From NCBI RefSeq assembly GCF_033439725.1, contig NW_026944388.1, positions 1,612,001 through 1,676,000 of the forward strand: 64,000 nt of DNA, given 5' to 3'. This document shows, piece after piece, positions 1 to 11,366 of the stretch. This DNA comes from Neurospora tetraspora. Taxonomy: Eukaryota > Ascomycota > Sordariomycetes > Sordariales > Sordariaceae. A program made the position numbers and the translations under genes. The notes below the pieces were generated by a model. The model saw only the letters and a list, made by a program, of their open reading frames with translations. It did not search any database and was not told the DNA's origin. Numbering within the stretch: position 1 is the first letter of the stretch; every line of letters starts with the position of its first letter.

Positions 1-1081
1 AGCCGACCTCCCTCATGAGGCCGACGGCGATTTCGACACTGTCATCGGTAGGCTTTGCAAGCAGCAGCAGCAAAATCTGGGCAGCAATCATCTCGTGGAC
101 AATCTGGTTGTTGACAAGATGGGCAATGAACATGGTCGACGAAAGGCAAACCGCCTTGTCGTTTCTCTTGAATGCCTTGCGGAAACGCAGGACGAGCCTC
201 TTGACAAGGAGTTCGCCGACCTGGGGCAGCTTGGTGTTGCAGATCGCAGCCAAGCAAGCATAAATGGGGGTAAAAGGCAAACTGGCATGCTGCGCCTTCA
301 AGAGACTCTGGCAAAACAGACCGCGGCCACGGATGAGGTTCTCGCCAAAGAGTTCGGGGACTACGAACTTGATGTTTGCAGTGTTGACCTTGTTGACCAG
401 ACCGTTGATAGACTTCTTCAGTGCCTCCCAAGCCATACGCTGGTATTCCCTGGTCTTCTTGTCGGTAATAGCGGCCTGGAGGGCACGAAGCCTGTGCGGC
501 GGCAGGTAGACACCTTGACTGCGTAGGTTCAAGAGCTTCTGGTACTCTGCTCTGGCGTCGGCAAGCTTTTCCTCCTCGGTCTTGACAGGTGCAGGGGGTG
601 GCGTCGGGGTGCGCTCCTTCCTTGCCGGTCTGTAGTCGTCACCGGCATCGCGACGGCGCGGAGGGGATTGTCGTCTCGGCGGAGGAGAACGGGAATGACG
701 GCGTGGCGGCGGCGAGCGTGCCCGAGGGGAGGGTGAGCGGTCATCACGGCGCGCCGGTGAGCCGTCTCTCGGAGATGGCGAGCGGGCAGGGCGTCGGGGA
801 GGCGATTGGCTGCGAGGTGTAGGCGAACGGGATCGTGGGCGTGAGTACGACCGATCTCTTGGAGAGAGCGAGCGATCACGGCGAGGAGATGGCGAAGGGG
901 TGCGTTCGCCTGGTGATCGAGACGGCGACGGATCGCGGGGAGGAGGTGAGGGTGTACGTTCACCGGGGGATCGAGAGCCGTCTTCGTCCCTAGGGGGAGG
1001 TGACTGGGGCCTGGGAGACGGGGACCGGGTCTCGTCGTCGGGATGGCTACGCGACGGAGACATGTTGTCTGCCGAAGCCAT
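1..1081 (-). CDS. cwc22: Pre-mRNA-splicing factor Cwc22, 5' part (runs off window)
   Basis: Cwc22 is a spliceosome-associated MIF4G/MA3 protein acting around the activated spliceosome (and, in animals, in loading the exon-junction factor eIF4A3). The frame opens at ATG 1081 (MASADN) and stays open for 360 codons to the window edge. Residues 1 to about 165 are an Arg-Ser-Pro-rich tail with many RSPSPR and RSPPP repeats. The sequence then enters the conserved core (YQKLLNLRSQGVYLPPHRL) and the MIF4G helices (WEALKKSINGLVNKVN; RGRGLFCQSLLKAQ; EIAVGLMREVG). No intron is needed here. The rest of MIF4G and all of MA3 lie beyond position 1. It is divergent to dpm2, with about 600 bp between the two starts. 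The assignment is firm from the MIF4G start; the RS tail alone would not identify it. Confidence 0.93.
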   Translation of the reverse strand, partial: MASADNMSPSRSHPDDETRSPSPRPQSPPPRDEDGSRSPGERTPSPPPRDPSPSRSPGERTPSPSPRRDRSLSPRDRSYSRPRSRSPTPRSQSPPRRPARSPSPRDGSPARRDDRSPSPRARSPPPRRHSRSPPPRRQSPPRRRDAGDDYRPARKERTPTPPPAPVKTEEEKLADARAEYQKLLNLRSQGVYLPPHRLRALQAAITDKKTREYQRMAWEALKKSINGLVNKVNTANIKFVVPELFGENLIRGRGLFCQSLLKAQHASLPFTPIYACLAAICNTKLPQVGELLVKRLVLRFRKAFKRNDKAVCLSSTMFIAHLVNNQIVHEMIAAQILLLLLAKPTDDSVEIAVGLMREVG

Positions 1082-1681
1082 CGTGAAGAACTACCCTTGT
1101 CTCTGTTTTCTTTCGTCCAAACCAAGTATTCGATATGCTGGAAGTTGAGTTGGGCGTCCTGAGGTCTCGTCAATGACTTGTCGGAGCCAGATATGTTCTG
1201 CGTGTGGCTGATAGTGTATCGTCAAGGAAGGAAACTAAGATGCAAGAAAGGAAAGAATTATGGTGCCTCGCGCAAGTTGCAACGGAACCCCGATTTACGA
1301 CAAGGCAAAGGCAAGGCAACTGTGGACGTGACGGGAGTGGCCGCAACCAAAACTTGACGAGGCTGGTGTGGAGTTTAGTGGCCAGAACGCTAAAAGAGTG
1401 GGGCTGTCCCTTCTGAGAAAGCCATCAGGGCCCACTAACGTCAGCGAGCCGCTTGTGTTCAACGCGCCACCCCTGAAACAGTGACGCTACGGTTCGCGAC
1501 GGCAGCTGGAGCTTTCCGTAGTGGCCAGGTCGCTGTTAGTGCAGGTGTATTGGTGTTCCCTATCTCCGTCAAGGTGTCATCACAACTGACGATACTTCAC
1601 TTTTTTTCCGTTCCAACAACCAAACCACCTTTGTCCAACTACCACGTCACTCATTTAAACAACCTTTCCGATCAATTGACA
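1082..1681. promoter_or_regulatory. Divergent intergenic region cwc22 / dpm2
   Basis: About 600 bp separate the two divergent start codons and must carry both promoters and 5' leaders. I see no TATA box and no supported ORF. A CT-rich stretch precedes the dpm2 ATG, as is common for fungal leaders. No specific factor site can be claimed. Confidence 0.5.
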
Positions 1682-2180
1682 ATGGTATGCTTCAATTGCT
1701 AACTCGAGCTCTGTTCTATCCGAACCCCCAAAGCCTGGAAACTAGATGGCCGAACACTGCTAACCCCTATCACGACCACAGCTCGACAAACTCGTAGGCC
1801 TCGCCATGCTCGTGGCCGCCACCTTCGTCTTCCTCTACTACACCATCTGGACTCTGTTGATGGTGCGTTCACAAAAGTCCCCCAACTCCAACCTCTTACT
1901 CGTCTGGGCTAGAAACGCCCTTTCAGACCCCAGGAATACCCGTCCCATCCTTCCTCACACAACAACAAACTAATATTGGAATCACCAACAGCCCTTCGTC
2001 GACTCCGACCACCCCCTCCAAAACGTCTTCCCCCCTCGCGAGTGGGCCATCCGCATCCCCGTGATCCTCATCCTCCTGGGCGCATCCGTCGTCGGCTCCT
2101 TTTTGAGCATGGTGATGATCAAGAGCAACAGGAAGAAGGCAGCCAAGGCCAAGGCGGCGGCGGCCAAGAAGAAGGCGTAA
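1682..2180 (+). CDS. dpm2: Dolichol-phosphate mannosyltransferase regulatory subunit Dpm2
   Basis: Dpm2 is the small two-helix ER membrane subunit that stabilises the catalytic subunit of dolichol-phosphate-mannose synthase, which feeds N-glycans, GPI anchors and O-mannosylation. The exons are 1682-1684, 1782-1862 and 1992-2180, giving 90 residues (human is about 84). The first coding exon is the ATG alone, followed by a GTATGC donor; a GCTAAC branch and CACAG acceptor end the intron. The protein starts MLDKLVGLAMLVAATFVF. Helix 1 is residues 5-28, then the family segment PFVDSDHPLQNVFPPREW, helix 2 about 49-71, and a Lys/Ala-rich cytosolic tail (KKAAKAKAAAAKKKA). The second intron is 129 nt. 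It is convergent with the BCAS3-type gene. Identity is strong from length, topology and conserved loop. Confidence 0.93.
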
Positions 2181-2952
2181 AAGCTTCTTAAGAGCCTTTC
2201 TTCCGTGACTGGACGGGACAGGAGAGGAAAGGACAGGATAGGACAGGCGCAAAGCGGCTGGCTTTGGGGGTTTGGATCTGACCTTAGGGAGGATCAGGTG
2301 GATTTACTGCGTAGATGCAATGTATACTATACTGGGTGATAACGGAAATATGAAAGGGGGAAAGTTTGAAACGGCAACCGAGGAAAACATGAAGCATGTG
2401 GGATAAGGGTACTGTTCCCGGTGACTTGGATGTAATCTCCAAGTTGCTCTGTAAAGGGGCTATGGGGGACCTGAAATGTCTGTGAACTCTCCTTCCATGC
2501 GTATTAGGTTGGTAGGAACAGCAGTTTTAAAACTTTAGTGCACACAGTATCACATGTTATCATCAAGAACCTCGAACCATGTTTTTCACGTCTATTATTT
2601 GTTTATTGTTTCGCGTTGCTGGTTTCCGTTTATGCTAATTACTAAAGTAGCAACCCAGTATTTGCCCAGTGTTCCCTATCAAAGTTGCATGCTCACAGCA
2701 CAACCATCTCCAACAAAGCCGGTGCCCAAACTCCATCCCAGCGCCAGCAGGATGTGGACTCTAAAAGCAGAGCCACCAATGGCAAATGTGAATAGGCCAA
2801 GATTGATCGTTATTCCAAAGTTTTTGCTTTGATTTGTTTGTTTGTGGTCATTGATCTCATCACCGTAAACAGCAAAGCAGAACCCGTAAACGAAGTCAAA
2901 CAAGCAAGTACACACTGCGCCTGTGGGAAAAGAACGACTGTCCTGGCTTTGC
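2181..2952. other. Convergent 3' intergenic region
   Basis: About 770 bp lie between the stop codons of dpm2 and the BCAS3-type gene. It should hold both 3' UTRs and poly(A) sites. Open frames on both strands here have no recognisable motif and look spurious. Confidence 0.5.
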
Positions 2953-5900
2953 TCAAACTCGCTGGTCCGCAAAATCGAGCACCTCACAATCATCCTCAAA
3001 GAACCCGTCATAGTCAAGGGCCGCGGCGGTCAAGCGGGAAGCCCCGCGCTTTCGACGGGTCGTGACAACGACTTGGTCGGTGTCCCCGTTCCGTTCCAGG
3101 ACTCGTTCCATCGCAGAAGGAGGAAGAGCCCTCAAGTCGTCGTTGAACATGAAATCGTCATCACCCAGCTGGTGAAGTCCCAAATCCAACTTTCTTCCTT
3201 GGATTCTGCCGCCGAAAGCCCATGCCTGAGAAGCTCCTGACCCGTCTTCAACCTCGTATAGGGCAACACGCCGATCAGTGTGGAAGGGTTGATACGGCGC
3301 GCTAGACTCTATCTCCGCCTGGGGGATTGATGATCGGATGGCAAGATTGGTTATCTTTGCCCTAGCTCGATGTCGGTCGAGGACCATCGTCTCATTGCCC
3401 GTATCGAGGTCCCTCTCCGTGAATTCGTAATACTCTTCCTGGTCAACGAAAGCCTTCGCACGCGCTGCCAAGGAGAGGTCCGGCATCAGAGGAACCTTCA
3501 CATCCTTATGTCTAGAAAGTCGTGGAGCCCGTCTCTCGCCTCCGGATGTCCTGCGGTTCATGACCGCAAACGAGCGAACGAGACCGTTGCCCAGAACATA
3601 GAGCAAGTGACCTCTCTTACCCGTCACCCACGTCACGCATGACATCCCTGGAGCGGAGTTGCTGGTTGGTAGAGATACCCGGTTTTCACCTGTGTGCCTC
3701 AGCTGGCTGATGGCATGTCCAGTTTTGCCAAGAGAATGACTAATGCTCGCAGCGATAACCTTTCCACCATGTGTTGCATAATCGCCAATTCCAGACCCTA
3801 CAAGCTGTCCGTTGCTACTAGTTCTGCGAGGTCGGCTGATGAGTGGCCGGGCGACTTCACGGACCGAGCTCAAGGCGTTGGAAGCAATCGCGATCGCAGA
3901 AGTTCCTTCCGAAACCGAGTTTGTTGCCTCACTCGGCCTGATCCGGCGACGTGGAGGAGGCCACGAGAAGGCGCTTACCGGCAGATCCAGGATATGAACG
4001 GTTCCACGTTCCGTTACCATGGCTATGCGCTCACCATTCGGCTGAGTCCAGGCCACATCAACAATGCGTGTCACTGTCATACGGGAGAACTGCGCAACCT
4101 GGCGCACTCTTGGGCCTCCCGTAGTAGACAAGCCAGTACCCTGCAAGGGCGATGATTTGGTGTACTGCAAACGCATCAAGTCCCAGACAGTCTGGACATC
4201 TCCCTTGCAGCTGGCAGTGAAGAGAGATAGGCCAGACGGAGAGAAAGACAGGAAGCTGCAGCCTTGGGGAATATGAAAGCTGGTAACCGGATGGATAGTG
4301 GCCGATGAGGACAATATCTCTAAATCAACAATCGAGATCATGTTCGGATCCTTCGCGACTGGCGGAGTAATGGTACCATGTGTCGGAGGAAACTGGGAAG
4401 GGTCTGGCTGGGCAGATCCTCCCCAGCTTTGAGGGGCGAGAACAGGAGACCGGCTGGTTGGGTTCGTTTGCGGATTCCAGTAGCTGTTCCAAGCCTGCCA
4501 GCCCTGCTTACCAACCCATTTGGCACCTTGAATAAGCTCCTGGGTCGCATCTCGCACGATCTTGTTCACAACGCTGTCACCCAACGGAAGATCGATCTCG
4601 GAAGAAGCGGGCGGCAGCTGACCAGGCGTCAACGAAGACAGATTCGGAGCCCGACCGTAGATTGGAACCGGAACAGTCGCTCGAAGAGTTATCTGCGAAG
4701 ACGGCGTAGCCGGACAGTAAGCGATCCATTTGCCTCTGACGCTCAGGATTGCAGTCTGAGGCCGCGGGCGAGGCGGCACTGGAGTGTAATTCCGATCCAT
4801 GTCCTGTGATCCATCACTACCTCTTGGAGTCTGTTGTAGTGTAGTCCAAAGCTTGCCATGGCAAACAAAACGCGGCGCGGATTCGTCTGTTACCACCTGT
4901 TGATAGACCCAGCATTCGCCAGTGATTCCAGATGATATAACCACACTTCCGCCATCTGCGTGAATGTGGAAAGCACCAGACGGTAGAGGCGCTTGGAAGA
5001 TCGGGCTCAGAACTGAAGTCTTCAAGGGGATCTTCGGTGCTTCGAGTAGAATGTCGACTAGCTTGTTGGTCTTAAGCGAGTAGATCTCAACGGTTGTCTG
5101 GTAACACTCTATGAAACCAGGTACCGCCCTATCACCAGGCGTATCCTTAGGGGCATCAAGTGGGACGTTAGCCATGGCCTCGGACCTATCCTCAGACACG
5201 GCATCATAGTCGCCTTCGGTTTTAGGGGCCGAATTAGGAGATGATTGAATAGGAGGAAGATCTGGACCGTGGACAACAACTGCGATCAGCGGAAAGACGT
5301 CCGCTTGCGCAGCCGTCCAAGGAAGAACCTTGGCGTGATACACGCCTCCGCGCAATCCCTTCAAACTCGCAAAGGCTTCCAAATGACCTCCCTTTGTAAG
5401 CTTGTGAACTTCCAAACCACCCTCGTATCCAGCCAAGACGACCTTGTCGTTCCTCATAACATGGTCCAGGGATGGAGAGGCAATAGTATCATATCCAAAA
5501 TAGTAGCCTCTGTCGCCCGCCTTGATGCCATCATGGCGATGGGTGTCCAGGTTAAAACCGGGTGCAGAATAAAAGTGAGGTTGCGGTTGGTGAGGCAGCG
5601 GCGGATTCCCAGCACGTGCAAAGTGCGAGTGCATTGAGCTTCTCCTAGATGCCGGCTCGCCCAAGTGTCCGTGAAGTTCAGCAGGGGATTTAGCCATGTG
5701 AAAGCTCATCGGACGGCGGCCCGCAGTCGGAGGCGATACCGAAGCTGCATAGAGGTTGCTGGGAGGCCTGGGAGAAGACCAGCCAGAGGACATCCCGCGC
5801 GTGTCTTCGAAGGATGAAGGTGTATACGACGAGGGAGCCGTAGGAGGCGACTCGCCCGCCAAACTGAGAATATTCCCGGGCGAGCCGGCCATTGCTGGCA

Positions 5901-6342
5901 GGTTCTTTATCCATTCCCTAGCGTTCGGCGAGGGGCTTGTTGCGAACGAAGCTGTGGAGACAGCGTCAAGATAGGGGGAGGTGATCCGGTCCCTAGGAGA
6001 GGGTGCGATAGGCATGTTTTCGGGAACTGTCACTGCCGGTATCGGGGTAGGGGTCGGCGACGGGCTAGACGAGACGTCTGTGGCGTCGGTTGTGTTTCTA
6101 AGGAGGCAATTGATGATTAGATCAAACAGTCCAAGTGGTGACGGGCACTCAAGCACAGAGGATCATCCGTTGAACAGGAGGGGAACCCACGAAAACTTGG
6201 CGCCCTGTTTCGTCACCGCTGCGACCACTCCGCCACTGTCCTTGCCATTCTTCCGGTCTTTCTTAGAGGCTAAACAGAGTCTTGTGTTAGAATATCACAG
6301 TGGTCACTCTGATTGATTCAAGGAGCGAAACAAACCTGGCAT
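2953..6342 (-). CDS. BCAS3-type WD40 (beta-propeller) protein
   Basis: The family is related to PROPPIN/Atg18-like propellers; in animals BCAS3 works with PHAF1 at phagophores. The role in fungi is not clear to me. The protein is 1,076 residues, with exons 6336-6342 (ATGCCAG), 6191-6269 and 2953-6097. Intron 1 (6270-6335) has a TTCTAAC branch and intron 2 (6098-6190) a GTGGGT donor. This joins MPASKKDRKNGKD to NTTDATDVSSSPSPT in frame and removes a TGA at 6163-6165 that otherwise interrupts the frame. Residues 1 to about 220 are Ser/Pro-rich and disordered. The propeller begins near YYFGYDTIASPSLDHV and KVVLAGYEGGLEVHKL and runs to about residue 850, including the family segment SISHSLGKTGHAISQLRH. 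Another conserved stretch (VALYEVEDG) lies near the C-terminus. The family call is good; the start relies on splice inference. Confidence 0.82.
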
Positions 6343-6915
6343 GAATGGCAACGCGGGAGAGTGTCGAGCAGGTTCCTGCCCGGGGGGAGAAGCAACAAGC
6401 GTCGGAAGCTCTCAAGGCACGCAGAGACACAAGTGGCCGACCTTCAAAGAATGAATACGGCAGCTATGTATATGGTCAAGAGACTCGGTACACTAGATGG
6501 TTATACGTGGGTTGTACGGTGTATGCTCGGAGAGACGTAAGACAGGAAAGCTATTAGTGAATTCGAGCGGTGATATCGAGAGCGTCGAGGCAGTTGAGCA
6601 CTGGGCTGTGTCCGGGAGTTGTGGTGTCGTTACCGGGGGACAAAGGAGTGTAATCGCAGAGCCAACTCTGCGACAGATAGACAGATAGAAAGAGGATGAT
6701 TGCAAGGCAGAAAAGCGAAAGTAAAGCAGCAGTTGAAGTGACGCGATATTACAGATGGTCGGTAGATTAGTAGCAGCGTGTCAAGCTCGTAATGTGTCGT
6801 GATCAAAGCAAAGAGAAGGAAGTCGCCGGCGTATGCTAGTCGTTGAACGTTCGTGATAGTAACTGGTCGGAAACTCGGTGCTGTTGTTCCTGGTATGAAG
6901 TAGAAGCTGGTACCT

Positions 6916-6930
6916 TGTGTGTGTGTGTGT
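6916..6930. repeat. (TG)n microsatellite
   Basis: A short run of TG dinucleotides in the upstream region of the BCAS3-type gene, probably length-variable between strains. Confidence 0.8.
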
Positions 6931-9342
6931 AGTGTAAAGTTGTGTGAAGAGAAGAGGTCGGATGGAAGTGAAGCAATGCAGGAGGAGTCAGAGAGGTGGT
7001 GACTGCCGACGTCAACAGCCCCCCCAGTGAGTGGCAGTCTACAGGTCAACGGCCAGGATCAGCCAGCAACTGCCCACACCTTGCTGGACAGTGCCTGACG
7101 AGCTCTAGGGGAGGTAGAGGGAAGTACCTGGCTCCTGCTGGTTAGACCTTGCGTGGGCGGTGACTCGGGGTGACGGGGTGAGGACCTTCCCCTTCCTGAC
7201 TGCCCAGACTGACCAGTCACCAGGGAACCTGAGCACTGTGAGGCCTGCTACTGGCTGCGATGAACAGCTGGGATGCGGGACAAGAAAGAGCGGAACCCAC
7301 ACACGGGTCCAGTTAAGGCGCCTTGTTGGCTATCACGACCTGGAGATACCCTACGGTCTATCAGCCTGTTTGGAGGATGTCGTTTGAAGTCCGGGCAGAG
7401 CAGCGGGTTCGGCCGGGGGAGTCGGGATTCCAACAGTTGAGAGGCGACGACAACCCAAGACAGTGGAAGCGGGCAAGGCGGGGAGATCTTCAGCGAGGTT
7501 GTCGTGAGTGAGTGGTACAAGCGTGTGGGGCGTGATGCAGGTGCAAAGGGACGAGGCATGAGGTACCCACCGGGTGCTGGATCTCCATTCGTGACGTTCA
7601 ACCCGTGAGCGGGATAGCGTGACGGTTCCAGTGTCCCGAGATAAGAAACCACTGGACGGCGCCAGACTGCCAGAGAGCCCCTATCTCCATAACAACAACA
7701 AGGCACAAGTACCCCCATGTACCATGAAACCGCTAAATGGACGCCGATGGCGGGGCGATCTATACCTCTATCCAGTCCCCTCCCCGGTGCTCCCACCGCT
7801 CGGTATCTATCACCTAATCACTCACACACCGACCTTCGGCGCTTCTATTCAGTTCTCTTCTCTCCTCTTGTACATTGTATTGGGAGACCAGCTGACTCCT
7901 TCTTTGTGGCAACGGGTGAAAGAGCCATAAGTCTCCAATGGCGGAAGTGGCTGCTGCTGCTATGATGGGCATGGCTTAAGTTGAATGGTTCGCGAGGGAC
8001 CAGTTCTCTTTCTGTGGTAGGGTCGTTCATTTCATCTCGTACACAAGCACTCAAAAAGTACGTCATAGGTTCCGATGCCAGATGGGTGGATGGATCATGG
8101 ATCCGTGTTTCATGACCGCGAGGAACTCACGGGTACCTTTAATAACTGGTAGGTTTCCAACAACGTCTTGATGCTCAAGTCAAGTCTTAAAGAGACAGAT
8201 AGCCGCCCAGGGTTGGTGACTGTTGGGCTCACATGGCACATGGTCGAAATGCCCTTTGTTTTAGTCATTCCGGGATCTACAAAGCGTATTCACCATTGTC
8301 GGTTATATGATGGGACCCAAGGTCTTTCAACATTCACATGGCCGGGCTCACATCTTCCGGGCTTTTGTCTTGTTATCTCAAGGTCCTTTGAATCCTTTCT
8401 GCTGGTATTCAAGGACAGGAGGTCCGTCTTACATCACGTCATCGTACCTATAGGTACCGGTAAGCCAGACGGTGGTGGTGTTGGTGCTTCAACAAGTTCA
8501 CAGGGCAGTCCGCATTGCTGCGTACGTACATTGCTCACCTGGCACACCAGTGCCAACCATGAGGTGTACAGAGTATGTATTCCGTCCGCAAACGCAAGAG
8601 GCCCTTCAATGTCCATCCAGATCCAGTTGTTAAGGTCACCCGGAAGCAACCGACCCGCCGATCTCGCAGGCTATGGTAACCCCAAAAGGAGTCATCTTAG
8701 GTCAGGTTGTGATACGCCGCTCGCCTGATCCGCGGCTGGCTGAGGTAGAAATAAGACGCTGTGCTCCCTTCCATGTCCCCCGCAGTCGTCGAGGCCGTTT
8801 GCCTCTCGCCGATATGTACCCTGACGAATTATACATACCCCGCTCCGAGGATCCTGATAGCTGTGACCTACGGTAGCTGATCTCTCTGCCTGGCGACGCA
8901 GAATTGTCCTATCAAGCGAAAGCGAGACCAGCCAGATGCCGGGAAGTTTGCCAGGCTGAAGGCAAGACAAATGAAAGACAGCCAAATCTGAACCTGAAGA
9001 AGAAACAAGGCAAGGGGGGTTTCAGTCAGCTGGCTGCATGTGCCTTGTCTCTTATCCCGCCGTCTGGGCGGGTGACGCTCGGCGTGTCATGTGGGTTGCT
9101 GGAGTTACGTATCGAAAAGGGAGGTGGGGTTTGTTTAGTAGGTAGACCTCGGGGGTTTGCGGCAATGCCTGGCTCATCTGGCAATCGAACTGTTTAGAAT
9201 CTTGTAGTCGGAAAACAACAAACGTAGGATTGAATGCTTGGTCGTTGTGAACTAGGGATATACTCTTTCAATTCGCAAGCGTTATGATTGTGAAGTTGTC
9301 GAGAGTAGAATGGGAAGAAACAGCGTGCCATCTGTGTAAGTG

Positions 9343-9371
9343 CTGTTAGTACTGTCTTGTTGTACTAACAG
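9343..9371. repeat. Short perfect inverted repeat (hairpin)
   Basis: CTGTTAGTAC is followed after 9 bases by GTACTAACAG, a perfect 10-bp stem. A related GTTAGTAC lies about 30 bp downstream. No U-tract follows and no adjacent gene explains it. Confidence 0.5.
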
Positions 9372-9701
9372 ATGTTGGTGTGTAGACTGATGATTGGTGT
9401 TAGTACACTAGGCCCACCTCAATCAATACTGAAAATTCCACTTCTCAACACCCTTCGCTCCTACGTCCAGGAGCATCAGATCCGAGACACCGTGATGCAA
9501 ACACCGGACTCAACACATTCTTGCAAGCCCCGTATCTAGGTCACGACTCCTATCTGTTGAAACTGTGAGATTGATACTGATTGTTTACAAAGAATATCAA
9601 CCCAAACCACAGTCGCAATCCAGATCCTATTAGCAGACCTTACTCCCCCATCAAACCCTTCATTACTATCCCGTCATCATACGATGGGAACCTCCCCATT
9701 T

Positions 9702-10407
9702 CTATCCTGACGAGTACTCAACGCTGGGAGATAGATAAACTCTATAGCCCTTGAACACATATACCGACGTATTTCCCCTCTCGGACGACGCTTCACCACC
9801 ATCACCGTCAACCTCCCACTCCCTATCCATCCAATCCCTAGGATGCTTCAGAACCAACTCCGCATGCGCCGCCCAATCCATCCTCTCCTCCTCTCCCGTA
9901 TCCTTCATTGTATAGACCACCGTTCCGTAAACCATAAACTCCAAATTCTCAACACTTCCTCCTCCTCCTCCTCCTCCTCCCAATTGCCAAGGGAGAGAGA
10001 ACCCCCCCGAAAAGACCTTCTCAACTGTATGCTTCCTCGCCTCGACTCTTTCCCACATGCTTTTTCTTAGGGTGCGGATTTCTATGTGTGGTTTTCGATT
10101 CTTAGTTAGTTGCTGGTGGGTTATGCTCACTCTACACTGATGGTTGTGGCCATAGTGTATGTAGGTGGTTTGAGCTGAGAATACCACGATAGGAGGAGGG
10201 ATGTGATAATGTATGTAGAATAGTGTACGTACCTTCCCTCCCCTCAGCAACCTGATGACCCATCACAAGCTTGGCATTCACCCCGAAGAAACTGACCCAT
10301 TCCTCCGTCAGGTCTGGGTTGTCGGAGACTTGGAAGAAGTGGGTGATGAAGTCGGAGATGGTGTAATTGGAGAGGAGAGAGGTAGGGATCTGGGACGACG
10401 AAGACAT
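9702..10407 (-). CDS. SnoaL/NTF2-like domain protein
   Basis: Predicted small alpha+beta cone-fold protein; substrate unknown. The exons are 10233-10407 and 9702-10081, giving 184 residues. The 151-nt intron has a GTACGT donor, an ACTAAC branch and an ACATAG acceptor, and joins HQVAEGRE to EIRTLRKSMWERVEARKHTV in frame. The order of elements fits NTF2-like folds: an N-terminal helix (TISDFITHFFQVSDN), a helix with Trp (TEEWVSFFGVNAKLVMG), the GREEI segment, then strands (ENLEFMVYGTVVYTMKD; WAAHAELVL; SVYVFKGYRVYL). An eight-Gly run at about residues 91-98, encoded by a trinucleotide repeat, sits in a loop. The neighbours are unrelated, so context adds nothing. I am confident of the gene structure and moderately so of the fold. 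Confidence 0.7.
9957..9980. repeat. Trinucleotide (TCC)n run encoding poly-Gly
   Basis: An in-frame triplet repeat inside exon 2 of the SnoaL/NTF2-like gene; on the coding strand it is GGA/GGG and gives the Gly tract. It can vary in length without breaking the frame. Confidence 0.8.
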
Positions 10408-11366
10408 GGGTGAGACTGGGGAGAGATTCCGTCAGGTTCTTGGTGGTGGGCCAGGTAAGTAGGTTCGTCGTCGGAGAAGGCGGGTTCTGAGTTGAAGTGA
10501 TTCCAATGATGGGGGAAATGTTTGATTGGTGTCTTGAGGAGAAAAACGACGAGGAATGCGTGGCCAGACCAGGTCTAAATACAGGTACTGAAATGGAAAT
10601 TCAGGGTGTGATGCACCTTCCCAACGTCACAGTTCTCTTGATCTTTGTGGGGTTTTGTTTTAGGAAGCCATGGTAGGTAGAGGGAAGTTGCTCGTCTTGA
10701 CTTTAGTTTCCTTGCGATGTCGGGTATGACACGTGGATCGCCAGATGGAACTGCGTTTGCCGTTTGCTCCATTGATCTCGACGATGATCCCCGCGATTGT
10801 CGTTCTGGCTTGGCAGGCACACACATTGAAGATCATCACCGCCCGTATTCATCGCAACGTCTGGTATATGATTGGTATATAAACATTACCTATACATGTT
10901 CTTCGCCGCTTTCTCGCCTGCCAACTTTTGCTATGGGATACTTTTTCGCTCTATAACAAGGGCTGGTATCTAGTCCAAGGGTCCTCCTCTTCCCGGCCTT
11001 TAAACGAAACTACTAGCAGCTTCGATCTGGCATAGCGATGTTACTAAAGTCTGTATCCCAATGTACTGCTCCGCAAGTTTGATTAATCACCGAATATGGT
11101 GAAAAGGGAAGTCAACCATCCGCCTGGCAGGCTGGCCAGGTTAAAATGCAAAAACGCGTTACCAAACGCCCTTCTCACACACCAGCGCCTTCAACTGAAA
11201 ACCAACGCTCCAATGCATTGCCATCACGCAGCCAAACTTAGCCCCACGCTGGACATAAACAAGACAGGAGGCAAAAAATCCCACCGACCCTAGAGGTATC
11301 TCAAGGCCTCAATTGGCCCTGTTGTGTGGCTCTCTAGGCTCTCTAGGCATTGATACCTCTAGCTCT
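10408..11366. other. Intergenic region, no gene seen
   Basis: About 960 bp upstream of the SnoaL/NTF2-like gene and downstream of the ING-family gene. Next to the latter's stop (about 11290-11366) are several near-copies of a CTCTAGGC / ACCTCTAG motif, probably in the 3' UTR. No supported ORF. Confidence 0.5.

Larger units (their letters stand above)
6343..9701. other. Long non-coding stretch upstream of the BCAS3-type gene
   Basis: This 3.4-kb interval contains only short unsupported frames. It holds a (TG)n run at 6916-6930 and a perfect 10-bp inverted repeat at 9343-9352 / 9362-9371. The part next to 6342 is probably promoter and long 5' leader. I recognise no protein, RNA gene or mobile element in the remainder. 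Confidence 0.5.

Noticed and set aside
6163-6165. TGA in the BCAS3-type frame, as a possible nonsense mutation or readthrough stop
   Set aside because: It falls inside a 93-nt intron with acceptable splice signals that joins the flanking frames.
7248-7796. 182-codon open frame (-)
   Set aside because: Rich in Arg/Pro/Ser/Cys in no pattern, with no recognisable family; typical chance frame in GC-balanced DNA.
8168-8728. 186-codon open frame (+)
   Set aside because: No domain, hydrophobic pattern or splice context; the composition reads like random sequence and it lies in a long upstream region.
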